Shown: piece by piece, positions 20,864 to 29,173 of the stretch | Position numbering within the stretch: position 1 is the stretch's first letter | Layout of the letters: the number at the start of each line of letters is the position of its first letter | Position numbers and translations under genes: made by a program | From: Bacteroidales bacterium | Lineage (GTDB): Bacteria; Bacteroidota; Bacteroidia; Bacteroidales; UBA932 | Direction: 5' to 3' | NCBI GenBank assembly: GCA_024693285.1 | Contig: JAILLE010000047.1 | Span: 1 to 64,000, forward strand | DNA length: 64,000 nt | The notes under the pieces: generated by a model | What the model was told of the DNA's origin: nothing | Databases searched by the model: none | Seen by the model: the letters and a program-made list of their open reading frames with translations, nothing else

Positions 20864-22348
20864 TCAGCGCTGTTCCCGCACGATGTTTTTGAAACGTTCG
20901 ACGATTTCAGGATGTTTCCCGGCCACATTCTCGGTCTCACCAGGGTCCGCCTGACGTTCGAAAAGCTGGTCGAATGGACGGTACCCCGTCTCAATCTTAG
21001 GTCCCCATTGGATCATCTCGGGTCCGTTGGATGGTGAGATATATTTCCACTCCTCGTCACAGACAGAGATCGTGTGGTCATTGGACATCTCCATCACATA
21101 CTTCGCATCCTTGAAATCACGGCTGTCGGGAGCGGCTCCGGCAGGAATCTCAGCACCCAACAGGTTGGCTAAAGACCGGAATCCGTCAATATGGGAAATG
21201 ATTCTGTCATCTTCCTTTCCGGGCTTGATATGGCCTGGCCAGCGGATGATCAGCGGGATCGCGGTACCACCCTCATACGCCGAATACTTCCCGCCGCGCC
21301 AAGGACCCGCCGGCTTGTGATCCCCTACAAGTTCCTCAGCCTTGTCGTCATAACCATCATCCAACACAGGTCCATTGTCGCTGGTCAGGACAACAATCGT
21401 ATTCTGCTCAAGACCAAGTCTTTCCAATGCATTGAGAATCTCCCCTACGCTCCAGTCGAACTGAGCGATGGCGTCACCTCGGAGCCCCATGGTACTCGCC
21501 CCACGGAATCGTTCAGCCGGGAATCTCGGGACATGGATGTCATTGGTGGCGAAATACAAGAAAAAAGGCTTATTGGCGTTCTCCTCGATGAACCTTACGG
21601 CATGAGCAGTCAAAGAATCCGCAATAGTCTCGTCCTTCCAAAGCGCTCTACCTCCACCTTTCATGTAGCCGATACGTCCGATGCCATTGACTATAGACAT
21701 GTCATGTCCATGGCTAGAACGCAGATTATAAAGAAGTTCCGGATTGTCCCGCCCGGTGGGCTCTCCTTCGAAATTACCCTTGTAGCTCACCTCAATCGGA
21801 TAATCAGGATCATGATTGACCACCCGACCGTTCTCGATAAACACACAAGGGACACGGTCAGAGGTGGCCGCCATTATGTAGTAGTAGTCAAAACCGATGT
21901 CTGAGAGATCCTCGTCCAGTTTCCCGTTCCAGTCCTGCATTCCTGTCTCTGAGCCCAATCCCAAATGCCATTTACCGATAGCGCCGGTAGAATAGCCCTG
22001 TGACTTAAGCATATCAGCCACAGTGAATTGGTCCGGAGATATGATCATTTTGGCGTTGCCGGCGGCGACATCCGTTCCCGTCTTGCGCCATGGATACTGC
22101 CCGGTCAACAGGGAGTAACGGGAGGGAGTGCTGGTGGACGCCACAGCATGGGCGTCCGTGCAACGAATCCCCTGACTCGCCAAGCCATCGACATTCGGAG
22201 TCTCCGCACCCTTGGCTCCATAGCAGCCCAGATCCCCATATCCGAGATCATCGGCCAGAATGAAAACCACATTTGGCATTTCGGTCTTATGGCCGGCGCA
22301 TCCGGCAAGCAGTGCCGCGAAAGGCAGAAACAAATGCTTATGTTTCAT
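20864..22348 (-). CDS. Ser-type sulfatase (family S1), lipoprotein
   Basis: About 494 residues from the ATG at 22348; an upstream TTG at 22372 is a weaker choice. Signal MKHKHLFLPFAALLAGC makes it a lipoprotein (Cys17). Metal-binding ADDLGYGDLG (Asp33, Asp34) and the maturation motif Ser73-Thr-Pro-Ser-Arg77 followed by YSLLTG identify an S1 sulfatase in which Ser73 becomes formylglycine, a step made by the radical SAM enzyme anSME, not encoded here. GKWHLGLG and the TSDNGP metal site are also present. It would remove sulfate esters from a glycan in the envelope. Substrate not readable. Confidence 0.94.
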   Translation of the reverse strand: MKHKHLFLPFAALLAGCAGHKTEMPNVVFILADDLGYGDLGCYGAKGAETPNVDGLASQGIRCTDAHAVASTSTPSRYSLLTGQYPWRKTGTDVAAGNAKMIISPDQFTVADMLKSQGYSTGAIGKWHLGLGSETGMQDWNGKLDEDLSDIGFDYYYIMAATSDRVPCVFIENGRVVNHDPDYPIEVSYKGNFEGEPTGRDNPELLYNLRSSHGHDMSIVNGIGRIGYMKGGGRALWKDETIADSLTAHAVRFIEENANKPFFLYFATNDIHVPRFPAERFRGASTMGLRGDAIAQFDWSVGEILNALERLGLEQNTIVVLTSDNGPVLDDGYDDKAEELVGDHKPAGPWRGGKYSAYEGGTAIPLIIRWPGHIKPGKEDDRIISHIDGFRSLANLLGAEIPAGAAPDSRDFKDAKYVMEMSNDHTISVCDEEWKYISPSNGPEMIQWGPKIETGYRPFDQLFERQADPGETENVAGKHPEIVERFKNIVREQR

Positions 22349-22368
22349 TGTTAATGAGTTATTTCTAA

Positions 22369-24615
22369 TCAATTCATCCTCTTCCCGAACAAATAGTATT
22401 TCTGGTCGCCGAACCAGAGAGTACCCTTCCCGTCAAGAGCCGTGTAACTGGTATAGAACGAGTTCCCTGTGTCCCTCGGAGAGAATACCCCTCTGTCCTC
22501 GAACCAAACCGGCTGGTGAGCTCCCTCGACAAAGCGTCCATCAAACCTGTAGAGCGGCCCCCTATTCTGATAGGCGGTCAAACCGTTGAAATCAAATGCG
22601 TTATGCAACATCAGGAAATACTTCCCGCTCCTTGCCTCAGGTCCTTCATAATCATAGATCGGACACGGAGAGCATGGTTGGAGAATCGCCTCCTCTCCGT
22701 CTTTCACGCGTAGGATCTCCGGCCTGGACCAGGTCTCACCTTCATCGGAACTAACCGACCATATCGGAGAGCCTGTGGTTGTGCGCATGACCGAGAAAAG
22801 CCGCCCGTCAGGAAGTCCGACAATACAAGCTTCCTCTACAATAAGCCCTTCCCGGGGCACGTAATCATTATCCCTCTCGATTTTCGAGGCGTCAAATGCC
22901 TCATCTTCAGTATTGAAGAATGAAATACGGATATCGTTGATTTCCGGATCGTCATCTATGTTGTCGTAGCGCCAGAATTCCACCCGGCTGAGGCCGTCTC
23001 TACCGTAGCGGGAGCAACCGGCAAGATATTGGCCATTCTTTCCTAACCGGAGCGGCCTTTGCCACATGCACCAGGACGGAGGAACCGATGGATCTTCAGG
23101 ATCCGCGCTGAAACGCTTAGGGAACGGAACTATCCCGGGCTTGCTCCAAGTCTTGCCACCATCATCCGAATATCGCCCGCACATAATCCCGCAAAGATGT
23201 TTCTTGACGGTGGTCTCCTGGTTCCAAAGGCAATACAAACGGCCGCTTCTGGTGATCATCGGCTGTTGCCACGCGGCCACAGGTTTGGGATCTGAACGAG
23301 TGGCTGACCCAGCCAGGATCACCGGCTCGGTCCATGTCACTCCATTATCCGGGCTTTGGGAATATACGACATGCTCGTCGTCCGCGGCCTCCCATGAGCC
23401 CTGCGTCCAGAAAGCGTGGAGGAGTCCTCTATCAGGGTCTTCCAAGACATGGAAATGGTCATTGAAGGAGTCCCCGACTAATTCCGGATGATTTACAGTC
23501 TCTGCCCGAGTCAGTTTCGGGACATACACGGTTAAATCGTGAGGCACGACATCAATGTTTATCTCCGGATAGAGGTAGTGCCAATAGAAGTGGTCAGGCC
23601 AGCGGTCCCTGAAAAGAGTCACGTCCTTGAAATGCTTCTTCATGGCCAACTCGGCATCACCGAAGCGGTGGCAAGACTCCGGTGTTTTCGTGAATATGGT
23701 CCATTGGGAATGGTTGGCGGCATCCTGGCTTGGATAGCCTACCCATATCACAGTGCCTTTCTTTGGAGGATATGCCGGATTCAAGGTAAATATGGTCGTC
23801 AGGGCCGTGTTCTCGTCGCGTAAAGAAGTGTCCGACAGCAGGTTTGACAAATCCCGGCGATGGAATTTCCTGGGAGGTACTCGGGAGAACACCGGCCGCG
23901 AAGGGTCAATGCCATCTCCGAAAAAGTATTCACCGGCCAACGCCAGACGACCGGTATTCACGGAATCGCTCAAGGAAGAAGGGGCGGCATACGCTTTAGT
24001 GAAATTGAAAGCGCCGTCACTGCTTGGATCGTACCATCCCTTCCTTATGGCATAACGGACCAAGTTTTTACTGCCCAAGTAATTTGCCGTGTCATCGAGA
24101 TTGACTTCTCCGATGTTGAAACAGTTGGATATCAACATTATATGATCTTCCGGAACCCTTTGGGCGACCCATATCCTTCCCCTCACCACGGAGCAGACCC
24201 ACCCTTCATTGGCGTCAGCTATCAGGAAGGATCTTCCTGACTCGTCACATCCATGCCTGCTGACCTCTAAACCAATAATCATGACAGCCTCCCGAGCGCT
24301 CTTAGCCTCACGAAAAGCCTTCGTCTGGATCTTGTAAAGACGCTTTCCTTTCGACTTTTTAACAGACTTGGATGGACACGAGTTTGAAGCTATGCTGACC
24401 CCATATTCATTGACATAACTATCCCCTATCTGGCCAGGAAACTCAAACCAGAGGCCAGCCAGGCGGCCATTTTTCGAGGGGACGTTATAGATGTTCAACA
24501 TCTTCTCGCCCGGAATATCCTCATTATGGCCAAGATAGGTATACCCGTCGGTTGTGGCTTTGGAGCCGGCGAGAATCCCGAAACCAAGAAGAGTCAGCAG
24601 TATGATATTACTCAT
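22369..24615 (-). CDS. C69-peptidase-like domain fused to a sialidase-type propeller
   Basis: A 748-residue protein. The N-terminal part (about 1-300) follows the C69 dipeptidase (PepD) fold: SKATTDGYTYLGHNED, AREAVMIIGLEVSRHG, FLIADANEGWVC, RIWVAQRVPEDH. The catalytic Cys that should stand about 12 residues before TTDG is Gly, and an in-frame stop just upstream rules out a missing N-terminus. The C-terminal part (about 400-748) is a BNR/sialidase-like propeller with three Asp-boxes (SPDNGVTWTEP, SDDGGKTWSKP, SSDEGETWSRP). The ATG overlaps the GH39 stop by 8 nt. The first 20 residues may act as a signal peptide. Exo-glycosidase activity is plausible, peptidase activity doubtful. Confidence 0.78.
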   Translation of the reverse strand: MSNIILLTLLGFGILAGSKATTDGYTYLGHNEDIPGEKMLNIYNVPSKNGRLAGLWFEFPGQIGDSYVNEYGVSIASNSCPSKSVKKSKGKRLYKIQTKAFREAKSAREAVMIIGLEVSRHGCDESGRSFLIADANEGWVCSVVRGRIWVAQRVPEDHIMLISNCFNIGEVNLDDTANYLGSKNLVRYAIRKGWYDPSSDGAFNFTKAYAAPSSLSDSVNTGRLALAGEYFFGDGIDPSRPVFSRVPPRKFHRRDLSNLLSDTSLRDENTALTTIFTLNPAYPPKKGTVIWVGYPSQDAANHSQWTIFTKTPESCHRFGDAELAMKKHFKDVTLFRDRWPDHFYWHYLYPEINIDVVPHDLTVYVPKLTRAETVNHPELVGDSFNDHFHVLEDPDRGLLHAFWTQGSWEAADDEHVVYSQSPDNGVTWTEPVILAGSATRSDPKPVAAWQQPMITRSGRLYCLWNQETTVKKHLCGIMCGRYSDDGGKTWSKPGIVPFPKRFSADPEDPSVPPSWCMWQRPLRLGKNGQYLAGCSRYGRDGLSRVEFWRYDNIDDDPEINDIRISFFNTEDEAFDASKIERDNDYVPREGLIVEEACIVGLPDGRLFSVMRTTTGSPIWSVSSDEGETWSRPEILRVKDGEEAILQPCSPCPIYDYEGPEARSGKYFLMLHNAFDFNGLTAYQNRGPLYRFDGRFVEGAHQPVWFEDRGVFSPRDTGNSFYTSYTALDGKGTLWFGDQKYYLFGKRMN

Positions 24616-26014
24616 GATGATGGTGAGCCGGTGATATGTCTAAAAGAACGAAAGCGTCCGGATCCAAAACTCCTTCAATGACTCCACCCTTCATCTCTAC
24701 GGGAATCTCGGTGAATGCCCTGTCAGAATCAGTGAGATAGGCATATACGGTACCGTCTCCAGCCCCATTGATCTCAATCCGGAACGGACGTATCTTAGTC
24801 ACGTTATTATCCTCGGAATAACGGGTCAGCAGCACCCTCAGATGACCGTCAGAGGAACGGGCCGCTGTCGCATAAAGTTCCTTGTCATCCGAAACCGCTT
24901 TAACCTGGGTCCCGTACTGAACCAATTTGTCCCATGCGTAGAAAGCATAGTAAGTCTTTGAGGGACGATAAGTTGTCTGGTCAAAGGCTCCGCAGAAAGC
25001 GCTGGGACGGAAATCATAGTACATGAGCATGTCAACCGGCTCATTTTGGCAGGCAGACATCACCGCGGCGGTGAAGGCGGCGCCTTTGATAGCGCTGATC
25101 TCGGAAAGGCTGTACACATACTCATCTGTCCAGCCTTTGATGTAATTCCACTCGTCCAGGAAGGAAGGTGTGTCAGTGAATCCGTTTTTATCCAAAAGTG
25201 CCCGGATACGCCTCGCTTTCTCGGTGAAAGCCGAAACGGAACGCTCATAAATATGCCATGAGAAGAAATCCAGGCCTATTTTCTTCTGACTCAACCGCTG
25301 GAGGAAAGCATCCGCCCAATCCTCCATCCAGCACAATGCCGGTCCTCCGATCATCAGGTCAGGGAAGGTCTTGTTGAGATACTTAGCCGCGACTTCATAG
25401 AACTCATAGAACTGCTCGGTGGATCCTCCCCAAGTGTGCGGCTTTGTCTTCCAGTCCTCAACGTCAAGATCAGGCTCGTTCCATATCTCCCAGTATTTGA
25501 TACCGAGGTGGAGGCCATCCGCCCATCCCTCGTTGTAGTGCCTGATGACATGCTCACAAATCTTCGCCCATTTGAGGTAGTCTTTCGGAGGGAAGATATT
25601 GTATTGCTTCACCGTATGCTCGATGCTTTCCCCTAGCCGGAAGAAGACCTGGGCACCAGTCGCGACGATGCTCTGGAGGTAGGCGTCGGTGTTGGTGAAA
25701 TCGTAAGCCGAGGGATCGTTGGGATTCTTATCGAAATCCGGGAAAAGCTGGGAAATATCCACGCAATGCGGCCCGCCATATCCGGCATAGTATGCGGAAT
25801 CATGTGTACGGGCGTAAGGAATATTGAGGACTTTGTACTCATAAAAATTGCCACGGGTCTGCTCCTTGGCATTAGCGACGGCTGGGCCATTATTCACGGC
25901 ATTCATCGGCTTGATCGCGCCGACGACGGCACTCGGGTCGATTACGACTTGCGCTCCAACAGGGAGCCAAGACAAGAGTAGAAAGGCCAGGCAGATGGGT
26001 TTGAACGGTTTCAT
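24608..26014 (-). CDS. GH39-like glycoside hydrolase, secreted
   Basis: About 468 residues from the ATG at 26014, chosen because it opens a signal peptide (MKPFKPICLAFLLLSWLPVGAQ); a longer frame overlaps the esterase gene. A TIM-barrel clan GH-A enzyme: acid/base Glu180 in IWNEPDL and nucleophile Glu288 in SFLDEWNY, with GGPALCWMEDWADAF between. The layout fits GH39 (beta-xylosidase, alpha-iduronidase and related); linkage specificity is unknown. A C-terminal beta domain (about 370-468) follows the barrel. The protein ends in HHHHE because the codons overlap the next gene's ATG. It starts 10 bp after the esterase stop. Confidence 0.85.
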   Translation of the reverse strand: MKPFKPICLAFLLLSWLPVGAQVVIDPSAVVGAIKPMNAVNNGPAVANAKEQTRGNFYEYKVLNIPYARTHDSAYYAGYGGPHCVDISQLFPDFDKNPNDPSAYDFTNTDAYLQSIVATGAQVFFRLGESIEHTVKQYNIFPPKDYLKWAKICEHVIRHYNEGWADGLHLGIKYWEIWNEPDLDVEDWKTKPHTWGGSTEQFYEFYEVAAKYLNKTFPDLMIGGPALCWMEDWADAFLQRLSQKKIGLDFFSWHIYERSVSAFTEKARRIRALLDKNGFTDTPSFLDEWNYIKGWTDEYVYSLSEISAIKGAAFTAAVMSACQNEPVDMLMYYDFRPSAFCGAFDQTTYRPSKTYYAFYAWDKLVQYGTQVKAVSDDKELYATAARSSDGHLRVLLTRYSEDNNVTKIRPFRIEINGAGDGTVYAYLTDSDRAFTEIPVEMKGGVIEGVLDPDAFVLLDISPAHHHHE

Positions 26015-26024
26015 GGGTATGATG

Positions 26025-27203
26025 TTAGAAAGAGACTTCAATGACGCAAGGGAAGGAGTAGGCAGGGTCGTTCCGGGTGTATAGGGTACGCTTGCGGAGC
26101 GCGTCTGAAGGGGCGAGGATTCCTTCAAACAGTTTTTCCTCACCATGGGTGACTATTACAGGTTTCGACAGATCCACAAGCTTGTCGTTCAGGAATATAC
26201 GGACTTTCGAATAGTCGCAGTCCCCAATGTTTACGGTGTTGCCTTCAATGCTCGCGGTAAGTTTGTTCCCTTTTTCGGCTTCGTCAACAGGTATCCCTAA
26301 CCAATAAAAGTATTCCTTCATCACATCGCCCTGGCACCAAACGACTTTCTTCGGGTAAGGATTCCGGGTGTATTTGGCCATCCAAGGAACCGCTGCCGCA
26401 TCCACAAGATCCATCCAGTGAGGCTTTCCAGCCACAATGTGTCCCTCATGGATATATCCCTCTGGATCAGCCTCTTGGAACTTATTCATTTCCTCAATCC
26501 TTTCGGCGCAGACCTTATTCCGGTCATAAGCGTCGTCAAGAGCACCGCACCAGATCATGAACGGGAGATTCCTTAGGCTCAACAAAGAGACATCACCAGG
26601 GTGCCCAGCCATCATCGAGGCCGCGGCCCAATGGTCCGCCATACGGGGAGCCAGACGCCAGACTCCGTCACCTCCAGCCGAGTAGCCCATCAGATAGACC
26701 TTATTTGGGTTGACGTTCCAGCAGGTCACGGCGAGTTGGATTATTTTCTCATAGAATGCGTCCGACTCCGGCCGGAAGTGAAGATCCCAAGTGTTGGTGA
26801 TCGCCCTGGGGCAAAGATAAACTCCCTCCGCTGGTTCGTAGAGCTTCTTCTGGTTTTCCCATTGGCCATCGTTCATCTCAGCGGTCGTACCTCCGCCGCC
26901 ATGTAAAGAGATATATAGCGACCTTCCTCCAGCTGGCTCCTCGCCATAGATTTTCCACCAAATCGGCATTGTGTACTGTCCCATCACAATCTTCTTGTCC
27001 TTGAGTATTCCAGCCAGGGCGGTGTGGACAGAATCCCTCCACTGCCCTTCCAATGTGCTCAAGTCTGCCTTGTAATAGTCTTGGATCTCAACCTGAGGCT
27101 GGCCAGTCCCGGGAGTATCTTCATCATTGCCTTGGGCCTTTATTTGGCAGCCGGCGATCAAGGACAATACCAGAGCCGCCAGCAGAAACGGAGTCTTGTT
27201 CAT
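26025..27203 (-). CDS. Alpha/beta-hydrolase esterase lipoprotein
   Basis: About 392 residues from the ATG at 27203, which gives a clean lipoprotein signal (LSLIAGC, Cys19); upstream extension would run through tRNA-Val. It has the oxyanion-hole region LHGGGGTT (from residue 100), the nucleophile elbow GYSAGG with Ser175, and WCGALDDAYDR and HWMDLVD regions that may provide Asp and His. The size and motifs resemble PHB-depolymerase-like/feruloyl-type esterases. It probably removes acyl groups from a glycan in the envelope. It is the first gene of the minus-strand cluster running to the sulfatase, EamA and ThuA genes. Confidence 0.85.
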   Translation of the reverse strand: MNKTPFLLAALVLSLIAGCQIKAQGNDEDTPGTGQPQVEIQDYYKADLSTLEGQWRDSVHTALAGILKDKKIVMGQYTMPIWWKIYGEEPAGGRSLYISLHGGGGTTAEMNDGQWENQKKLYEPAEGVYLCPRAITNTWDLHFRPESDAFYEKIIQLAVTCWNVNPNKVYLMGYSAGGDGVWRLAPRMADHWAAASMMAGHPGDVSLLSLRNLPFMIWCGALDDAYDRNKVCAERIEEMNKFQEADPEGYIHEGHIVAGKPHWMDLVDAAAVPWMAKYTRNPYPKKVVWCQGDVMKEYFYWLGIPVDEAEKGNKLTASIEGNTVNIGDCDYSKVRIFLNDKLVDLSKPVIVTHGEEKLFEGILAPSDALRKRTLYTRNDPAYSFPCVIEVSF

Positions 27204-27260
27204 GCTTTTACTTTGCGTAAGTGTTTTCTTTGTAAAGGTAAGCAATTCCTGGCGGAATAT

Positions 27261-27291
27261 TTTGCGGAATAGAAAAACTATCGTATTTTTG
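27261..27291 (+). promoter_or_regulatory. Promoter of tRNA-Val
   Basis: TTTG (27261-27264), 19-bp spacer, TATTTTTG (27284-27291). The mature tRNA begins 28 bp downstream. Confidence 0.7.
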
Positions 27292-27318
27292 CAATCCCCG
27301 AAAGGGAAACCCAAGTTT

Positions 27319-27396
27319 GGAAGCATAGCTCAGCTGGTTCAGAGCACCTGCCTTACAAGCAGGGGGTCACTGGTTCGAATCCAGTTGTTTCCACCA
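27319..27396 (+). tRNA. tRNA-Val (anticodon TAC)
   Basis: A complete cloverleaf: acceptor GGAAGCA/TGTTTCC (one G-T pair), D arm GCTC...GAGC, anticodon stem CCTGC/GCAGG with loop CTTACAA, T arm ACTGG-TTCGAAT-CCAGT, and an encoded CCA end. Anticodon TAC reads valine codons. Confidence 0.97.
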
Positions 27397-27401
27397 ATCA
27401 T

Positions 27402-27432
27402 AAAGGCACTTACGGACTCCGTAGGTGCCTTT
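27402..27432 (+). terminator. Terminator of tRNA-Val
   Basis: AAAGGCAC-TTACGG pairs with CCGTAG-GTGCCTTT around a three-base loop, giving a 14-bp stem ending in a short T run, six bases after the tRNA. Confidence 0.75.
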
Positions 27433-27490
27433 GTGGTTTGAAATAATCTGAAGAATTCATATATTGCGGATTGTATTGGCTTCAAAGAAT

Positions 27491-29164
27491 ATGACTGTTT
27501 TGAAAAAATCGAACTCCATTATCCTGCTGGTTTTGACAATCGCGATTCCCGCATTAGTCTCATCTTGTGGCACAGCTTCCAAGGATTTATCTTCCTCTTC
27601 ATCAGGGGCTTACTTCCAGACAGCCGACCTGCCTGACGCATCCGCTTATATTCCCGCTCCTCTCAAGCCTAACGATCCGCGTTTCGCTGGAGATAAGGGT
27701 TATTACGAATGGGGAAAGGCTATGCGCGGCAGGACGAGAGGGAAGATCGCCAAAGATGACGCGGCCACTTCAATGGATTATATGTCGAAGTTATTCGAAG
27801 AGGCTATCGGACTGAAGATCAGCAAGGAACACACTCCCAACCTGCACCATCTTTTATCCAGGGCCACAAAAACTTCAGCCGCTTCGAACCGCAAAATAAA
27901 ATCATACTACAACCGCGTTCGTCCGTATGTGGAATTCACCGAGCCCACCGGTGTCCCGGAAGATGAGGAAAGCCACAGGAAATCAGCATCTTATCCTTCC
28001 GGCCATACAACAAGGGGCTGGACGATGGCTCTCATCCTGTCTGAATTACTCCCCGAAAGGAGCCAGGATATTCTGGAAGCCGGATACAGGTATGGGGCAA
28101 GCCGTGTCATCGTCGGTTATCATTATCAGAGCGACGTCCAGGAAGCCAGAGCGGCCGCTTCCGGAATCGTGGCGGTACTACATTCCAGCGACGAGTTCCA
28201 GAAAGACCTGAAAAAGGCCAAGAAGGAGATTGATGCCCTGTCCCGTTACGGAAAGCGCAGCAAGGTTAGCGGAAACCCCTTATTCACAGGCTGGTACGCT
28301 GATCCAGAGGCCGTGGTGTTCGGAAAGGAGTATTGGATTTTTCCCACTTGGTCCAGGCCTTATGACGAACAGTTGTTCATGGACGCTTTTTCCTCAAAAG
28401 ACCTGGTACACTGGACAAGGCACGAGAGAGTCCTCGCGAAAGAGAATATCTCATGGCTACGCCGCGCCCTTTGGGCTCCGTCAGTGATTGAGAGAGACGG
28501 AACATATTATATCTATTTCGGAGCCAATGACATGCACGAGAAAGGCGAGGGCGGCATCGGAGTCGCCGTGGCCGACAACCCCGCGGGACCTTTCAAGGAT
28601 GCTCTCGGACATCCGCTAATCGACGAGGTCATCAACGGGGCCCAGCCTATCGACCAGTTCGTGTTCAAGGATGATGACGGAACCTACTACATGTATTATG
28701 GAGGCTGGCGTCATTGCAACATGGTCAAGCTCGGGAATGATCTCACGAGCCTGGTTCCTTTTGAGGATGGAACCATGTTCAAGGAGATCACTCCTAAGGG
28801 ATATGTCGAAGGTCCTTTCATGCTGAAAAGAGACGGCAAGTATTACTTCATGTGGAGCGAAGGTGGCTGGACCGGCCCCGATTACCATGTGGCCTATGCG
28901 ATTTCAGACAGTCCGTACGGTCCGTTTGAACGCATCGGAACAATCTTGGAATCAGACACTTCCATTGCTACCGGAGCTGGTCATCATTCGGTTATAAAGG
29001 GACGTGGGAAGGATGAGTACTACATAGTCTACCACCGTCACCCTCTCGACAGTTATGACGGTAACGACCGTGTTGTCTGCATCGAAAGGATGTATTTCGA
29101 CACTGACGGAAAGATACTTCCCGTCAAGATCACCTTCGAAGGCGTCCCCGCCAGCAAACTATAA
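27491..29164 (+). CDS. Class A acid phosphatase (PAP2) fused to a GH43 glycosidase
   Basis: 557 residues from the ATG at 27491, which opens a lipoprotein signal (ALVSSC, Cys26); a TTG 27 bp earlier is unlikely. Residues about 40-235 are a PhoN-like acid phosphatase with the full signature: Lys137-x6-Arg144-Pro, PSGH at 169-172 and Ser-Arg205...His211-x3-Asp215. Residues about 260-557 are a five-bladed GH43-type propeller: base Asp271 (WYADPEAVVFG), Asp388 (QPIDQF) and acid Glu440 (YVEGPFM). Both halves keep their catalytic residues, so this looks like a bifunctional envelope enzyme removing phosphate and a sugar from one substrate. The second gene after tRNA-Val's terminator is convergent with it, leaving 9 bp. 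Confidence 0.85.
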   Translation: MTVLKKSNSIILLVLTIAIPALVSSCGTASKDLSSSSSGAYFQTADLPDASAYIPAPLKPNDPRFAGDKGYYEWGKAMRGRTRGKIAKDDAATSMDYMSKLFEEAIGLKISKEHTPNLHHLLSRATKTSAASNRKIKSYYNRVRPYVEFTEPTGVPEDEESHRKSASYPSGHTTRGWTMALILSELLPERSQDILEAGYRYGASRVIVGYHYQSDVQEARAAASGIVAVLHSSDEFQKDLKKAKKEIDALSRYGKRSKVSGNPLFTGWYADPEAVVFGKEYWIFPTWSRPYDEQLFMDAFSSKDLVHWTRHERVLAKENISWLRRALWAPSVIERDGTYYIYFGANDMHEKGEGGIGVAVADNPAGPFKDALGHPLIDEVINGAQPIDQFVFKDDDGTYYMYYGGWRHCNMVKLGNDLTSLVPFEDGTMFKEITPKGYVEGPFMLKRDGKYYFMWSEGGWTGPDYHVAYAISDSPYGPFERIGTILESDTSIATGAGHHSVIKGRGKDEYYIVYHRHPLDSYDGNDRVVCIERMYFDTDGKILPVKITFEGVPASKL

Positions 29165-29173
29165 GTCCAAGAT

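Noticed and set aside
19936..20994. Longer start for the EamA transporter
   Set aside because: The extra 44 residues overlap the sulfatase reading frame, are basic and non-hydrophobic, and a good ATG lies one base after the sulfatase stop.
26025..27326. Longer start for the esterase
   Set aside because: It would run through the tRNA-Val promoter and into the tRNA; the ATG at 27203 opens a proper lipoprotein signal.
27319..27396. Integration site (att) at tRNA-Val
   Set aside because: No second copy of the tRNA 3' end and no integrase were seen nearby.
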